Numbered from the stretch's first letter, positions 1 to 8,714 are shown. The stretch: 25,256 nucleotides of DNA from CAIVPM01 sp964615145 (GCA_964615145.1 CAZTOP010000040.1:1-25256), one strand, 5' to 3'. Numbers and translations are program-made. The notes: generated by a model not told the origin, from the letters alone.

Positions 1-503
1 TTAAAACTCTTTCTATTTCCCCAGCTAAATATTTTCTCAAAAAAAGGAAGCAGTTTGTTGTTCTTTATTTTGCCTAAAAAATATACTTCATGTTCTTTTT
101 CTTTAATGCCCATTTCATACAATATTTCATCGTGTTCATTAATTCCCAAACTATTGAAATATTGCTTCATTTTAAAGTATTCGCACACATTACCACTCTC
201 TAAACTTCCTGCAAAATAAAAGGGCATAAACCAGCCAATGACAAAGCAACTGGCACTAATGGTTCTGCCAATAATAGCAAACTTTATTTCATACCATTTT
301 GAAACAGGAATATCATATTGCTTCATTATTGCTAGCACTTCTTTTCGATGATTCCATTCGTCTATTTCTATTTGCTTAATTGCTAATTTTTGCTCTGTAT
401 CCTTTACAGATTTTGCATGTCCTTGATAGGCATAAGCAGCAGCCTTTTCAGCAGAAAAAGCTTGTCTCAAAGATTTGACGAGTTGTGGATGAGTTAGTTG
501 CAA
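1..503 (-). CDS. Ferritin-like / COQ7-like diiron protein (3' end missing)
   Basis: The minus-strand frame stays open from a stop at 528-530 to the left edge of the window, so the C-terminus is missing. The visible ~167 residues are helical and carry paired diiron-type motifs: a Glu in AFSAEKAAAYAYQG, then EWNH (ExxH), then CEYFKM, then EKEH (ExxH). This spacing fits the ferritin-like four-helix-bundle family, and the closest memory is the demethoxyubiquinone hydroxylase (COQ7)-like family of Bacteroidota. No ATG is available upstream of AFSAEKAA; the first usable start is TTG at 501-503, giving MQLTHPQLVKSL. A TAGTTTTG box at 523-530 puts the likely transcript start about 13 bases before it. 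A real role in quinone hydroxylation is not shown; other diiron oxidase or ferritin-like roles remain possible. Divergent from uvrB. Confidence 0.72.
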   Translation of the reverse strand, partial: MQLTHPQLVKSLRQAFSAEKAAAYAYQGHAKSVKDTEQKLAIKQIEIDEWNHRKEVLAIMKQYDIPVSKWYEIKFAIIGRTISASCFVIGWFMPFYFAGSLESGNVCEYFKMKQYFNSLGINEHDEILYEMGIKEKEHEVYFLGKIKNNKLLPFFEKIFSWGNRKSF

Positions 504-522
504 TGAGAGTATTTTAAAGCAA

Positions 523-555
523 CAAAACTAGCATTATCAAGGTTCCATAATTCAA
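523..555 (-). promoter_or_regulatory. Promoter of the ferritin-like gene
   Basis: Reading the minus strand there is a TTG (553-555), 22 bases, then TAGTTTTG (523-530), matching the Bacteroidota pattern TTG-N17-23-TAnnTTTG. It lies 20 bases before the proposed TTG start. The -33 match is only three bases and could be chance. Confidence 0.45.
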
Positions 556-598
556 TTCTTCAACACATTATTAATATAGAATCTTTATTGCTTAATCT

Positions 599-606
599 TA
601 CATTTG
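599..606 (+). promoter_or_regulatory. uvrB promoter -7 box (TACATTTG)
   Basis: Exact TAnnTTTG ending six bases before the ATG at 612. Transcription would start on or just before the A of ATG, implying a leaderless uvrB mRNA. It also argues against a start at the upstream in-frame TTG (588), which would be outside the transcript. I see no clear -33 TTG at the expected distance. Confidence 0.6.
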
Positions 607-611
607 CCAAA

Positions 612-2642
612 ATGCAATTTCAACTTCATTCACCATATCAACCATCTGGCGATCAGCCCTCAGCTATTAAACAGTTAGTACAAGGTATTAACGATGGAGA
701 AAAGTTTCAAACACTACTTGGCGTTACAGGCAGTGGCAAAACTTTTACGATGGCAAATGTTATTCAGCAAATTCAACGTCCAACGTTAGTTCTCACTCAC
801 AATAAAACATTAGTTGCTCAGTTGTATGGAGAATTTAAACAGTTCTTTCCCGATAATGCTGTTGGCTATTTTGTAAGTTACTACGATTACTATCAGCCAG
901 AAGCTTATATGCCAGTGAGTGATACTTACATTGAAAAAGATTTGAATGTGAACGAAGAGCTTGATAAACTTCGTTTACAAGCAACTGCAGAATTATTGAG
1001 TGGCAGAAGAGATATTATTGTAGTGGCATCTGTTAGTTGCATTTATGGTATGGGTAATCCCACAGAATTTGAAAATGGAATTATCCGAATTGAACGTGGG
1101 CAAATAATGCCACGTCAAGCATTCTTACACGCATTGGTAAATTCATTATACAATAGAAGTCAAGGCGATTGGACAAGAGGAACTTTTAGGGTTAAAGGTG
1201 ATACTGTTGATATTAATTTACCTTACGTTGATTTTGCTTATCGCATTACTTTTTTTGGTGATGAAATTGAAGAGATAGAAACACTAGACAAAGAGACAAA
1301 CAAGCGTATAGGAATTTTAGATAATGCAGCAATCTTTCCTGCCAATTTATATGTTGCACCAAAGGATATGTTGCAAGAAGTGATACACGATATTCAGGAT
1401 GAAATGCGTTTGCAATACGAGTATTTTAATAGTGTTGGCAAACGTGTGGAAGCCCAACGTGTAAAAGAACGCGTAGAATATGATTTGGAAATGATTCGTG
1501 AGTTGGGTTACTGCACAGGTATCGAAAATTATTCTCGTTTTTTTGATAGAAGAAAGCCTGGAACACGCCCATTCTGTTTGCTGGATTATTTCCCAAAAGA
1601 CTTTGTTTTAATGGTTGATGAAAGCCATCAAACAGTATCTCAAATTGGTGGAATGTATGGTGGTGATAGAAGCAGAAAAATGGTATTAGTTGATTATGGT
1701 TTTCGTTTACCATCTGCACTAGATAATCGTCCACTAAACTTTCACGAATTTGAAAACATTATTGGTCAAACTATTTTCGTGAGTGCAACACCCGGAAATT
1801 ATGAATTAGAGAGAACAGGAGGTGTGGTTGTAGAGCAAGTTGTTCGTCCAACAGGATTATTAGAACCACCTATTGAAGTTCGTCCATCAGTAAATCAGAT
1901 TGATGATTTATTAGAAGAAATAGATAAAAGAGTTACAAAAGGAGATAGGGTTTTGGTAACAACACTTACCAAACGTATGGCAGAAGAAATGGATAAATAT
2001 CTGCAACGCATCAACATAAAATCTAAATATATTCATAGCGATATTGATGCATTAGAAAGAGTTGAAATACTCAGAGAACTAAGGCTTGGAACCATTGATG
2101 TTCTAGTTGGTGTAAATTTATTAAGAGAAGGATTAGATTTGCCAGAAGTTTCATTGGTTGCCATTTTAGATGCAGATAAAGAAGGCTTTTTGCGTAATGA
2201 AAGAAGCCTCACCCAAACAGCAGGAAGAGCTGCCAGAAACGCTGAAGGGTTAGTGATATTTTATGCAGATAAAATGACCCAAAGTATGCAACGCACTATT
2301 GATGAAACTAATAGAAGACGAGAAAAGCAAATAGCATACAATCTTGCAAATAATATCACACCAACTACTGTAAAAAAATCTATTGACCAAATAATGAAAC
2401 AAGGCAGTGTACTTGACATTAAAGGTTTTGACCCTAATAAACCTTATGCTATTGTTGATGAAAATACTGTACTAGCAGCCGAAGAACAAGTTGTTTACAA
2501 AACCATTCCACAAATAGAAAAAGCTATTGCTCAAACAAAAAAGACAATGGAGAAAGCTGCAAAAGATTTAGACTTTATTGAAGCAGCCAAACTGCGTGAT
2601 GAAATGTTTAGATTACAGAAAGAGTTGGAGGGAATGAAATAA
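612..2642 (+). CDS. uvrB: UvrB, excinuclease ABC subunit B
   Basis: Damage-verification subunit of the UvrABC nucleotide excision repair system; it is loaded by UvrA, opens the DNA with a beta-hairpin and then recruits UvrC. The 676-residue product has the usual length. Visible: the N-terminal YQPSGDQPSAI motif, Walker A GVTGSGKT (37-44), the damage-binding hairpin region YYDYYQPEAYMP, DESH motif II (336-339), SATPG, the helicase C motif with LLREGLDLPEV and QTAGRAARN, and a C-terminal UVR domain (about 640-675) that contacts UvrC. ATG 612 is chosen over the in-frame TTG 588 because family members begin about 15 residues before GDQP and because a TACATTTG promoter box lies between the two. 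Stop is 4 bp from the stop of the convergent helicase gene. Confidence 0.97.
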   Translation: MQFQLHSPYQPSGDQPSAIKQLVQGINDGEKFQTLLGVTGSGKTFTMANVIQQIQRPTLVLTHNKTLVAQLYGEFKQFFPDNAVGYFVSYYDYYQPEAYMPVSDTYIEKDLNVNEELDKLRLQATAELLSGRRDIIVVASVSCIYGMGNPTEFENGIIRIERGQIMPRQAFLHALVNSLYNRSQGDWTRGTFRVKGDTVDINLPYVDFAYRITFFGDEIEEIETLDKETNKRIGILDNAAIFPANLYVAPKDMLQEVIHDIQDEMRLQYEYFNSVGKRVEAQRVKERVEYDLEMIRELGYCTGIENYSRFFDRRKPGTRPFCLLDYFPKDFVLMVDESHQTVSQIGGMYGGDRSRKMVLVDYGFRLPSALDNRPLNFHEFENIIGQTIFVSATPGNYELERTGGVVVEQVVRPTGLLEPPIEVRPSVNQIDDLLEEIDKRVTKGDRVLVTTLTKRMAEEMDKYLQRINIKSKYIHSDIDALERVEILRELRLGTIDVLVGVNLLREGLDLPEVSLVAILDADKEGFLRNERSLTQTAGRAARNAEGLVIFYADKMTQSMQRTIDETNRRREKQIAYNLANNITPTTVKKSIDQIMKQGSVLDIKGFDPNKPYAIVDENTVLAAEEQVVYKTIPQIEKAIAQTKKTMEKAAKDLDFIEAAKLRDEMFRLQKELEGMK

Positions 2643-2646
2643 ATCA

Positions 2647-5600
2647 TCAATTCAATTCCTCCTCATCCTCCTCAACAAAACCAACAGCCAATTCATTTGA
2701 TTTAACAAAATTGCACCACTTGCAATCTTCTTTACCACAACCAGTATAAAATTCTTTTTGCTGAATTTTTTGCCAAGTAGATTTTATTTGTTCTTTAACT
2801 GTGGTAATATCCGATGGAGATATTACAATTTTTTCTCTTTGATATTGCTTTTTTTCATCGGGCTCAATAAAATCAAATTCTGTACTAATTACTTTCCAAT
2901 TTGGATTTGAAGGATTGTTATCAATTAAAATTTTATAAAAAACTGCTTGCCGCCAATAATCACCGCCATTTGGCACTTTATCGTTTGGAGCATCAAAGGT
3001 TCTTTTTTCTTTTTTTGCTTTATCGTAATTACCAGTTTTATAATCTACAACATTTACATTATTTCCATCAAACTCAAGCTTATCAAGCTTTCCACGTATT
3101 GGAATCGCTTCCACTACATTTCTTATATTTCTTTCGGTAGTAACAATTTTATTAAATGTGTTAATATAAGTATCATAATAATTTGGCAACACTTCACTAC
3201 CATATTCTTTTCTTCTTTCAAATTGTTCTTTCGTAAAATTTTCTCTGTGCCTTTGCAAGTACCAATTAAAATCTGCAAGAAAAACTTCTTTACTTGGAAA
3301 CACATTTTTATTTGCCTGCATTTTTTTGAACAACTCATCAAGAGCGTGATGCACAGCACTACCAAATTCTGTAGCTTCATTTCTGCCACTTGGAACACGA
3401 ACAATGTTATTGTAATAAAACTGCAATGGACATTTTAAATAGTTGTTCAATGCTGTTACGTTCATCACAAATTTGTCAATAATTGACGTAACAAATTCTT
3501 CTTCAATTTTATCTAATTGAGGTTTTGCAGTTGTTGAAAATTGTAGCAATGCAAAATCATCTTTATCATTTTCATTAATGATGATTGATGCTGCTGGAAT
3601 ATTATATGTATCTTGTATTTCAGCTATAAACATTGATGGTTCTGTTACTTTTCCATCTTCTTTATTTTGCGAATAACTAATGGTCAAATACTTGGCAGCT
3701 CTGGTTAATGCTACATAAAAAAGTCTTCGTAATTCTTCATTTGCTTGTTCATCGCTATCTGCACTTGTAGTTGCATTAAAAATGGTATCTGGCAGCTTAT
3801 AACCATTATTCGGCTTTCGTTTTTTTTCCCAAGTTCCTGCATTCGTGCCTGCTATAAATACATACTCAAATTCTAAACCCTTACTGCCGTGAGCAGTTAA
3901 AAGATTAACTCCTTTTTCAGTGCCAGTTATTTCAATTAATGGCAAAGCTAAATCTTCATCCTTCATTAACTTAAAAATACTTACTAATTGCATTAATGTT
4001 AAGCTAGTATTTTTTGAAGTTTCATTTTTTATAAAGTCAAACAACCCTGTAACAACTTTTAATAAAAAATGTTTGTTATTATTCAGCATTATTTGAGCAA
4101 GTAAGCCAGTTTGTGTTATTATTTTTTCAAGTACTGTTTGAATGGTTTCGTTAGTTACATCTGCAATTAATTGTTCAATAATGGATGAGGCCATTTTCAG
4201 TTCTTGACTTATTCCATTGCTATTGAATAAGTCTTTGGCTGGTGCATTTGCTTTTGTGAAAAGCAACTCTCTTATAGATGTTTTGTTATCTCCAAATTGT
4301 TTTGCTGCCACTTCAACACTTAGCTTGGCAATATCAATGGGCTTTATTTTAAAGAAACTAAAATGCAATATTTCAAACAACATTTCATCACCTTCATAAG
4401 GTCTATCATGTTCTGCTGCTAAATATTCAAGTATCAGAATAATTTGTTTGGCAATAGGCTGATTAAATATGTTTAATTGTCGTTTACTAAAATAAGAAAT
4501 ATTTTTTTGTTTTAAAAATAAAGCCAACTCTTCTCCATACTTATTTTCCTTATAAATAACAGCAATATCTTTTGGTTGAACGCCTTTATTAATGAGCATT
4601 TCAACTTGTAGTGTTATATAAATTAACTCATCTTTGGGGTAAGCACATTCAACAATTATAGGTTGAATATTAAGGTCTATTAAATTTTCGTTTGCAGCCA
4701 CAATATTTTTACTCAAATTAGGAATTGAGTTTACCAATCGTTGTGAGTTTTTATCAATAATTGTTTTTGAAACATCAAGTATTGGTTGTACTGAACGATA
4801 GTTGTTTGTTAAAACTACTGTCTGCAATTGCTCACTAAACAAGTTGGCAAAACCCAACATATTTTCAACATTTGCTCCCTGAAAACGATAGATACTTTGG
4901 TCATCATCGCCAACAACAAAGATGCTTTCAGTATAATCTGGCTGATACAACAGATTGATAATTTTATTCTGTGTTCCACTGGTATCTTGATATTCATCAA
5001 CAAGAATATGATTGAATTTGCTGGAATAATTATCCAATAGATCTGGATGTTCTTCAAAAGCTTTAATTACCCAGTTAATCATATCATCAAAGTCATACAA
5101 ATTTCTTTTTTTCATTAATGCTTGAAAATTATCAAACTCATTAATGGCTGCTACAAGTTTTTTCATTCGTTCAACTTCTTCATCAATTTTGTTTTGTTTT
5201 AGGTCTCCAGCATTGAATTCTTTATACTTTTTCTTATAAATAAATTCATCTCTTGTTGGCAAATCGGCAATATATTTTTCTATACAGTTTAATAAAAAAG
5301 TGGTAGTCCAACCCTCACGTTTCATATTACTAAACAACCGCTGCAAATTGCCTATTTCATAGTAAACATCGCCCCTGTAACGCTTTAAAGGATTGTCTTT
5401 TTTAAAAGCATCAATCAATTGTTTAAACAATTCTATTTTCTCTAACTCACTGATAGGATTTAAGGAAGTTTTTTCAAACAAATGCAGATTATCCTGTATA
5501 ACATCATTACAAAATGAATGAAAAGTATGTATGTTCACTTTGTATGCATCGGGACCTATAAAACTTAACAAACGTTTACGCATTGCTATAGTTCCTGCAT

Positions 5601-5811
5601 CAGTATAAGTTAAACAAAGAATATTTTGTGGTAGAGTATCTGTTTCTAATAAAATTTTCCCAATTCTTGCTCCCAGTATTTGTGTTTTACCAGTTCCTGG
5701 TCCAGCAATTACCATAATGGCACCACTTATTGTATCAACAGCCTGTTTTTGCTGGCTATTAAGTTTACTATATACATCATTGTATTTTTCCAGCTGATTA
5801 TTGTAAGTCAT
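2647..5811 (-). CDS. UvrD-type SF1 helicase fused to PD-(D/E)XK nuclease
   Basis: A 1054-residue ATP-dependent DNA helicase-nuclease, likely in recombination or break repair. Superfamily 1A motifs are in order: LNSQQKQAV (Q motif), AGPGTGKT (36-43), DEYQDTS, GDDDQSIYRFQGA, NNYRS, TAHGSKGLEFEYV and FYVALTRA. From about residue 780 a RecB/AddB-like nuclease domain follows: KCPLQFYY (Cys ~794), FGSAVHHALDELF, GKLDKLEF (Asp ~910) and DYKTG (923-927, giving the catalytic D-x-K). Three C-terminal cysteines (C-x4-C-x2-C, 1025-1033) plus Cys ~794 resemble the 4Fe-4S staple of AddB and Cas4. It is not canonical AddA or AddB; no partner subunit is in the window. Starts at ATG 5811, single gene, convergent with uvrB and divergent from the carB fragment. 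Confidence 0.92.
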   Translation of the reverse strand: MTYNNQLEKYNDVYSKLNSQQKQAVDTISGAIMVIAGPGTGKTQILGARIGKILLETDTLPQNILCLTYTDAGTIAMRKRLLSFIGPDAYKVNIHTFHSFCNDVIQDNLHLFEKTSLNPISELEKIELFKQLIDAFKKDNPLKRYRGDVYYEIGNLQRLFSNMKREGWTTTFLLNCIEKYIADLPTRDEFIYKKKYKEFNAGDLKQNKIDEEVERMKKLVAAINEFDNFQALMKKRNLYDFDDMINWVIKAFEEHPDLLDNYSSKFNHILVDEYQDTSGTQNKIINLLYQPDYTESIFVVGDDDQSIYRFQGANVENMLGFANLFSEQLQTVVLTNNYRSVQPILDVSKTIIDKNSQRLVNSIPNLSKNIVAANENLIDLNIQPIIVECAYPKDELIYITLQVEMLINKGVQPKDIAVIYKENKYGEELALFLKQKNISYFSKRQLNIFNQPIAKQIILILEYLAAEHDRPYEGDEMLFEILHFSFFKIKPIDIAKLSVEVAAKQFGDNKTSIRELLFTKANAPAKDLFNSNGISQELKMASSIIEQLIADVTNETIQTVLEKIITQTGLLAQIMLNNNKHFLLKVVTGLFDFIKNETSKNTSLTLMQLVSIFKLMKDEDLALPLIEITGTEKGVNLLTAHGSKGLEFEYVFIAGTNAGTWEKKRKPNNGYKLPDTIFNATTSADSDEQANEELRRLFYVALTRAAKYLTISYSQNKEDGKVTEPSMFIAEIQDTYNIPAASIIINENDKDDFALLQFSTTAKPQLDKIEEEFVTSIIDKFVMNVTALNNYLKCPLQFYYNNIVRVPSGRNEATEFGSAVHHALDELFKKMQANKNVFPSKEVFLADFNWYLQRHRENFTKEQFERRKEYGSEVLPNYYDTYINTFNKIVTTERNIRNVVEAIPIRGKLDKLEFDGNNVNVVDYKTGNYDKAKKEKRTFDAPNDKVPNGGDYWRQAVFYKILIDNNPSNPNWKVISTEFDFIEPDEKKQYQREKIVISPSDITTVKEQIKSTWQKIQQKEFYTGCGKEDCKWCNFVKSNELAVGFVEEDEEELN

Positions 5812-5961
5812 AACGGCGTTTAAAAAATTTTGGTGAATGTATCATTTAGGCATATTACTTAAAAATAAAAATACCAACATAGAATTATTTAATAAGCAAT
5901 TAGATAAATGATGATTGAAAAAAGATAACATTAAAGTAATAATGACATTTGAATTCAACCC

Positions 5962-5969
5962 TACATTTG
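5962..5969 (+). promoter_or_regulatory. Promoter -7 box of the carB-like gene (TACATTTG)
   Basis: Exact TAnnTTTG, 15 bases before the ATG at 5985, in the divergent 173-bp spacer with the helicase gene. It implies a leader of about 10 bases and that this half-gene is a transcription unit of its own. No clear -33 TTG. Confidence 0.55.
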
Positions 5970-5984
5970 CCTAATCTCTCTACT

Positions 5985-7178
5985 ATGAGCAAATTACTTT
6001 CCAGCAACGAATCTATTCCATCAAACAGAAAAAAAATAATTGTATTAGGTAGTGGTCCAAACAGAATTGGACAAGGCATTGAGTTCGATTATTGTTGTGT
6101 TCACGGCTTATTGGCTATTAAAGAATCTGGATTCGAAGCAATAATGGTTAATTGCAATCCTGAAACAGTAAGTACCGATTTTGACATTGCTGATAAATTA
6201 TATTTTGAACCAGTATTTTGGGAACATCTTTGGGATATTATTGAATTAGAAAAACCTGAAGGTGTTATTGTTCAATTGGGTGGGCAAACTGCTTTAAAAC
6301 TTTCTCGTCGTTTACATCAAAAAGGTATTAAAATCATAGGCACTTCGTTCGACAATATGGACATTGCTGAAGATAGAGGCAGGTTTAGTGATTTATTGAA
6401 AGAACTAGATATTCCTTATCCAAATTATGGCACTGCTTACACTGCTGAAGAAGCTATTGATGTTGCAAATAATGTTGGTTACCCTGTATTGGTTCGTCCA
6501 AGTTATGTTTTAGGTGGACAAAGAATGAGAATTGTAATTAATGATGACGAAGTAGAATCGGCTGTTGTAAGTATTTTAAAACATATTCCAGAAAATAAAA
6601 TACTCATTGACCATTTTTTAGACCGCTGCCAAGAAGCAGAAGTGGATGCCATTTTTGATGGAGAAAATTTTCACGTAATGGGTGTAATGGAACACATAGA
6701 ACCAGCAGGCATTCATAGTGGCGATAGTAATGCAGTTTTACCAGCATTTAATCTTACACCATTGATTGTTGAAACAATGGAATTTTATAGTGAAAAAATT
6801 GCACGAGCTTTACATATTAAAGGTTTAATTAACATTCAATTTGCCATTAAAGATGGAAAAGTTTATGTAATTGAAGCTAATCCTAGAGCCAGCAGAACCA
6901 CACCATTTATTGCAAAAGCTTATGGCATTCCTTACTTAAATATTGCAACTAAAGTAATGCTTGGCGTTAATAAACTTACAGACTTTACAATGGTGAAAAA
7001 GCTAGAAGGTTATGCTATTAAAGAACCGGTATTTAGCTTTAATAAATTCCCTGGCGTAAATAAAGAATTAGGACCTGAAATGAAGAGTACAGGCGAAGCC
7101 ATTCGTTTTATAAAAGACCTAAGAGACCCTTATTTTAGAAATTTATACAAGGAAAGAAGTATGCATTTGAGCAGATAA
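5985..7178 (+). CDS. CarB C-terminal half only (ATP-grasp synthetase module)
   Basis: A 397-residue protein matching only the second (CP2, carbamate-phosphorylating) module of carbamoyl-phosphate synthase large subunit. Seen: GSGPNRIGQGIEFDYCCVHG (PreATP-grasp, 22-41), NCNPETVSTD, GVIVQLGGQT, RPSYVLGG (171-178), the metal-binding IEANPRASRT (296-305) and FNKFPGVNKELGPEMKSTGE. It ends without an MGS regulatory domain, normal for this phylum, but the whole N-terminal carboxyphosphate module of the usual ~940-residue protein is absent. Upstream DNA is non-coding, so this is not a simple frameshift. The N-terminal tail SSNESIPSNRKK resembles the inter-module linker of full-length CarB. It may pair with a separately encoded first half, act as an ammonia-dependent homodimer, or be a second paralog. 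ATG 5985 is preferred over TTG 5949, which precedes the promoter box. Confidence 0.85.
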   Translation: MSKLLSSNESIPSNRKKIIVLGSGPNRIGQGIEFDYCCVHGLLAIKESGFEAIMVNCNPETVSTDFDIADKLYFEPVFWEHLWDIIELEKPEGVIVQLGGQTALKLSRRLHQKGIKIIGTSFDNMDIAEDRGRFSDLLKELDIPYPNYGTAYTAEEAIDVANNVGYPVLVRPSYVLGGQRMRIVINDDEVESAVVSILKHIPENKILIDHFLDRCQEAEVDAIFDGENFHVMGVMEHIEPAGIHSGDSNAVLPAFNLTPLIVETMEFYSEKIARALHIKGLINIQFAIKDGKVYVIEANPRASRTTPFIAKAYGIPYLNIATKVMLGVNKLTDFTMVKKLEGYAIKEPVFSFNKFPGVNKELGPEMKSTGEAIRFIKDLRDPYFRNLYKERSMHLSR

Positions 7179-7185
7179 TTTGTTA

Positions 7186-7926
7186 TTATTGACTGTATCC
7201 AATTGGTGTTTTAATATCATGGTAAAATAGAAATTTCCAATGCTCTTTTTTACCTTGTTCCCACCATTGTTGCCTTAATTCCATACATTTTTTGCCATCA
7301 AAATCGTATTTAGCTACAAACTTGGTTTTCATTTGTTGTATTTGTGGTGCATCATCTCCACCAAAAAAAATAGTTTCATTGTTTTCTTTTATCCAAAAAA
7401 CTTGATGAAAAGGGCTATGTGCAGCCGTTATTCGATGTTCAATTGTATTATTAATAAAACCATCCCCTTGCAACCATTTTACTTGTGGGTGATTGTGTAA
7501 AACAGCAATTTCCTCACTCATAAAGCTTGGAAATCCTGTATCCATTGCAAACTCAAACTCTTGCTTTTGTACAAAATAGGTTGCATTATCAAAAGCTAAA
7601 GAATAATTTCCTAGTCTATCTTTTATACTCATTCCTCCAGCGTGGTCTTTGTGTAAATGGCTCATTAAAACCTTGGTTATACTTGACGATTTAATGCCTT
7701 TTGACAATAAATTTTGATGAATTTGTAGCTTACCATTTTTGCTAAATCCAAGCCCTGTATCAATAAGCAACACATCTTTTTCTGTAATAATTACAAAAGG
7801 TTGTACTTCTACCAACAAACTACCAATGGGTCGTTTTTGTAAATCGTCTTGTTCTAACTCAAAAGGAACAAACACTTTTGTTTTATCAATGGTAAAAGCA
7901 CCTTCTGAAAGTGGGATAATTGTCAT
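7186..7926 (-). CDS. MBL-fold metallo-hydrolase
   Basis: A 246-residue cytoplasmic metallo-beta-lactamase-fold protein. The dinuclear metal site is visible: SHLHKDHAGG (H90, H92, D94, H95), AAHSPFHQ (H170/H174), FFGGDDAP (D191/D192) and FYHD (H236). LLIDTGLG (54-60) is the typical strand before it. Layout resembles the lactonase/hydrolase branch, but the substrate cannot be told from sequence. It lies downstream of pyrH on the same strand across a 71-bp repeat-rich spacer and may be read through from pyrH. Its stop is 7 bp from the stop of the convergent carB-like gene. Confidence 0.85.
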   Translation of the reverse strand: MTIIPLSEGAFTIDKTKVFVPFELEQDDLQKRPIGSLLVEVQPFVIITEKDVLLIDTGLGFSKNGKLQIHQNLLSKGIKSSSITKVLMSHLHKDHAGGMSIKDRLGNYSLAFDNATYFVQKQEFEFAMDTGFPSFMSEEIAVLHNHPQVKWLQGDGFINNTIEHRITAAHSPFHQVFWIKENNETIFFGGDDAPQIQQMKTKFVAKYDFDGKKCMELRQQWWEQGKKEHWKFLFYHDIKTPIGYSQ

Positions 7927-7928
7927 AA

Positions 7929-8000
7929 TTGATAATTGATGGTTGATAATTGATAATGGAAAACAATAACTGTCAATTATCCATTATCAATTGTCAATTA
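7929..8000. repeat. AT-rich direct and inverted repeat between pyrH and MBL gene
   Basis: TTGATAATTGAT occurs twice in direct order (7929-7940 and 7943-7954). AATTGATAATGG (7948-7959) is matched by its perfect reverse complement at 7981-7992, with a 21-base spacer. GTCAATTA also occurs twice (7972-7979 and 7993-8000), the second copy overlapping the pyrH stop codon. As RNA this can form a hairpin after pyrH. Confidence 0.75.
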
Positions 8001-8714
8001 ACACACTAAAGTTCCCACATTCATTCCTTGTACAACTTGCAACAAATTACCTGGAGTATTAACGTTAAAAACAATTATTGGTAATTTATTTTCCATACAT
8101 AGTGTAAAAGCCGTCATATCCATTACTTTCAAATTTTGGGAAATACAGTCTTGAAAAGCAAGTTTTTCGTATCGTTTTGCAGTTGGATCTTTTTCTGGGT
8201 CGGCAGTATAAATTCCATCCACTCTTGTTCCTTTTAATATAACATCTGCCTTCATTTCAATAGCACGTAAACTACCTGCTGTATCAGTGGTGAAATAAGG
8301 ATTACCTGTTCCTGCACCAAAAATCACTACACGTCCTTTTTCTAAATGTCTTAACGCTTTTCTGCGGATATAAGGCTCTGCAACTTGTTCCATATTTATA
8401 GCAGATTGCAATCTGCTATAAACACCAATTTTTTCGAGCATTGCCTGCATAGCCATAGCATTAATTACAGTAGCTAACATACCCATATAATCGCCGTGTG
8501 CACGCTCAATACCACTATCAGCCTCGTTCATGCCACGGTAAATATTACCACCACCAATTACAATAGCAACCTGAACACCTAAATCTGTTACTTTTTTAAT
8601 GTCTTGTGCGTATTGCTCTAAAATTTTAGGGTCAAAAGGTTCGCCACTTTTGGCATTTCCTTGTAAAGCTTCCCCAGAGAGTTTAAGTAGTATTCGTTTG
8701 TAACGAGGTATCAT
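7998..8714 (-). CDS. pyrH: UMP kinase
   Basis: Bacterial uridylate kinase of the amino-acid-kinase fold, phosphorylating UMP to UDP in pyrimidine nucleotide synthesis; normally an allosteric hexamer. Clear family motifs: YKRILLKLSGEAL at the start, GGGNIYRG, DYMGMLATVINAMA, GAGTGNPYFTTDTA and KGTRVDGIYTADP. ATG 8714 gives 238 residues beginning MIPRYKRILLKLSGEAL, the usual family start; the frame continues to a TTG at 8732, which adds six residues without family support. A TAGTTTTG box lies at 8758-8765. It is followed on the same strand by the MBL gene, and the carB-like gene nearby also concerns pyrimidine precursors. Confidence 0.96.
   Translation of the reverse strand: MIPRYKRILLKLSGEALQGNAKSGEPFDPKILEQYAQDIKKVTDLGVQVAIVIGGGNIYRGMNEADSGIERAHGDYMGMLATVINAMAMQAMLEKIGVYSRLQSAINMEQVAEPYIRRKALRHLEKGRVVIFGAGTGNPYFTTDTAGSLRAIEMKADVILKGTRVDGIYTADPEKDPTAKRYEKLAFQDCISQNLKVMDMTAFTLCMENKLPIIVFNVNTPGNLLQVVQGMNVGTLVC

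Noticed and set aside
588..611. Longer uvrB reading from TTG 588
   Set aside because: The extra eight residues are not part of the UvrB family start and the TACATTTG promoter box lies within them.
2901..3438. Plus-strand open frames inside the helicase gene (and similar frames inside uvrB, dnaN, lon and the receptors)
   Set aside because: Low-complexity shadows of real genes without family features or promoters.
5949..5984. Longer carB-like reading from TTG 5949, or a hidden N-terminal half upstream
   Set aside because: The extension precedes the promoter box, and 5812-5948 shows no frame with ATP-grasp residues.
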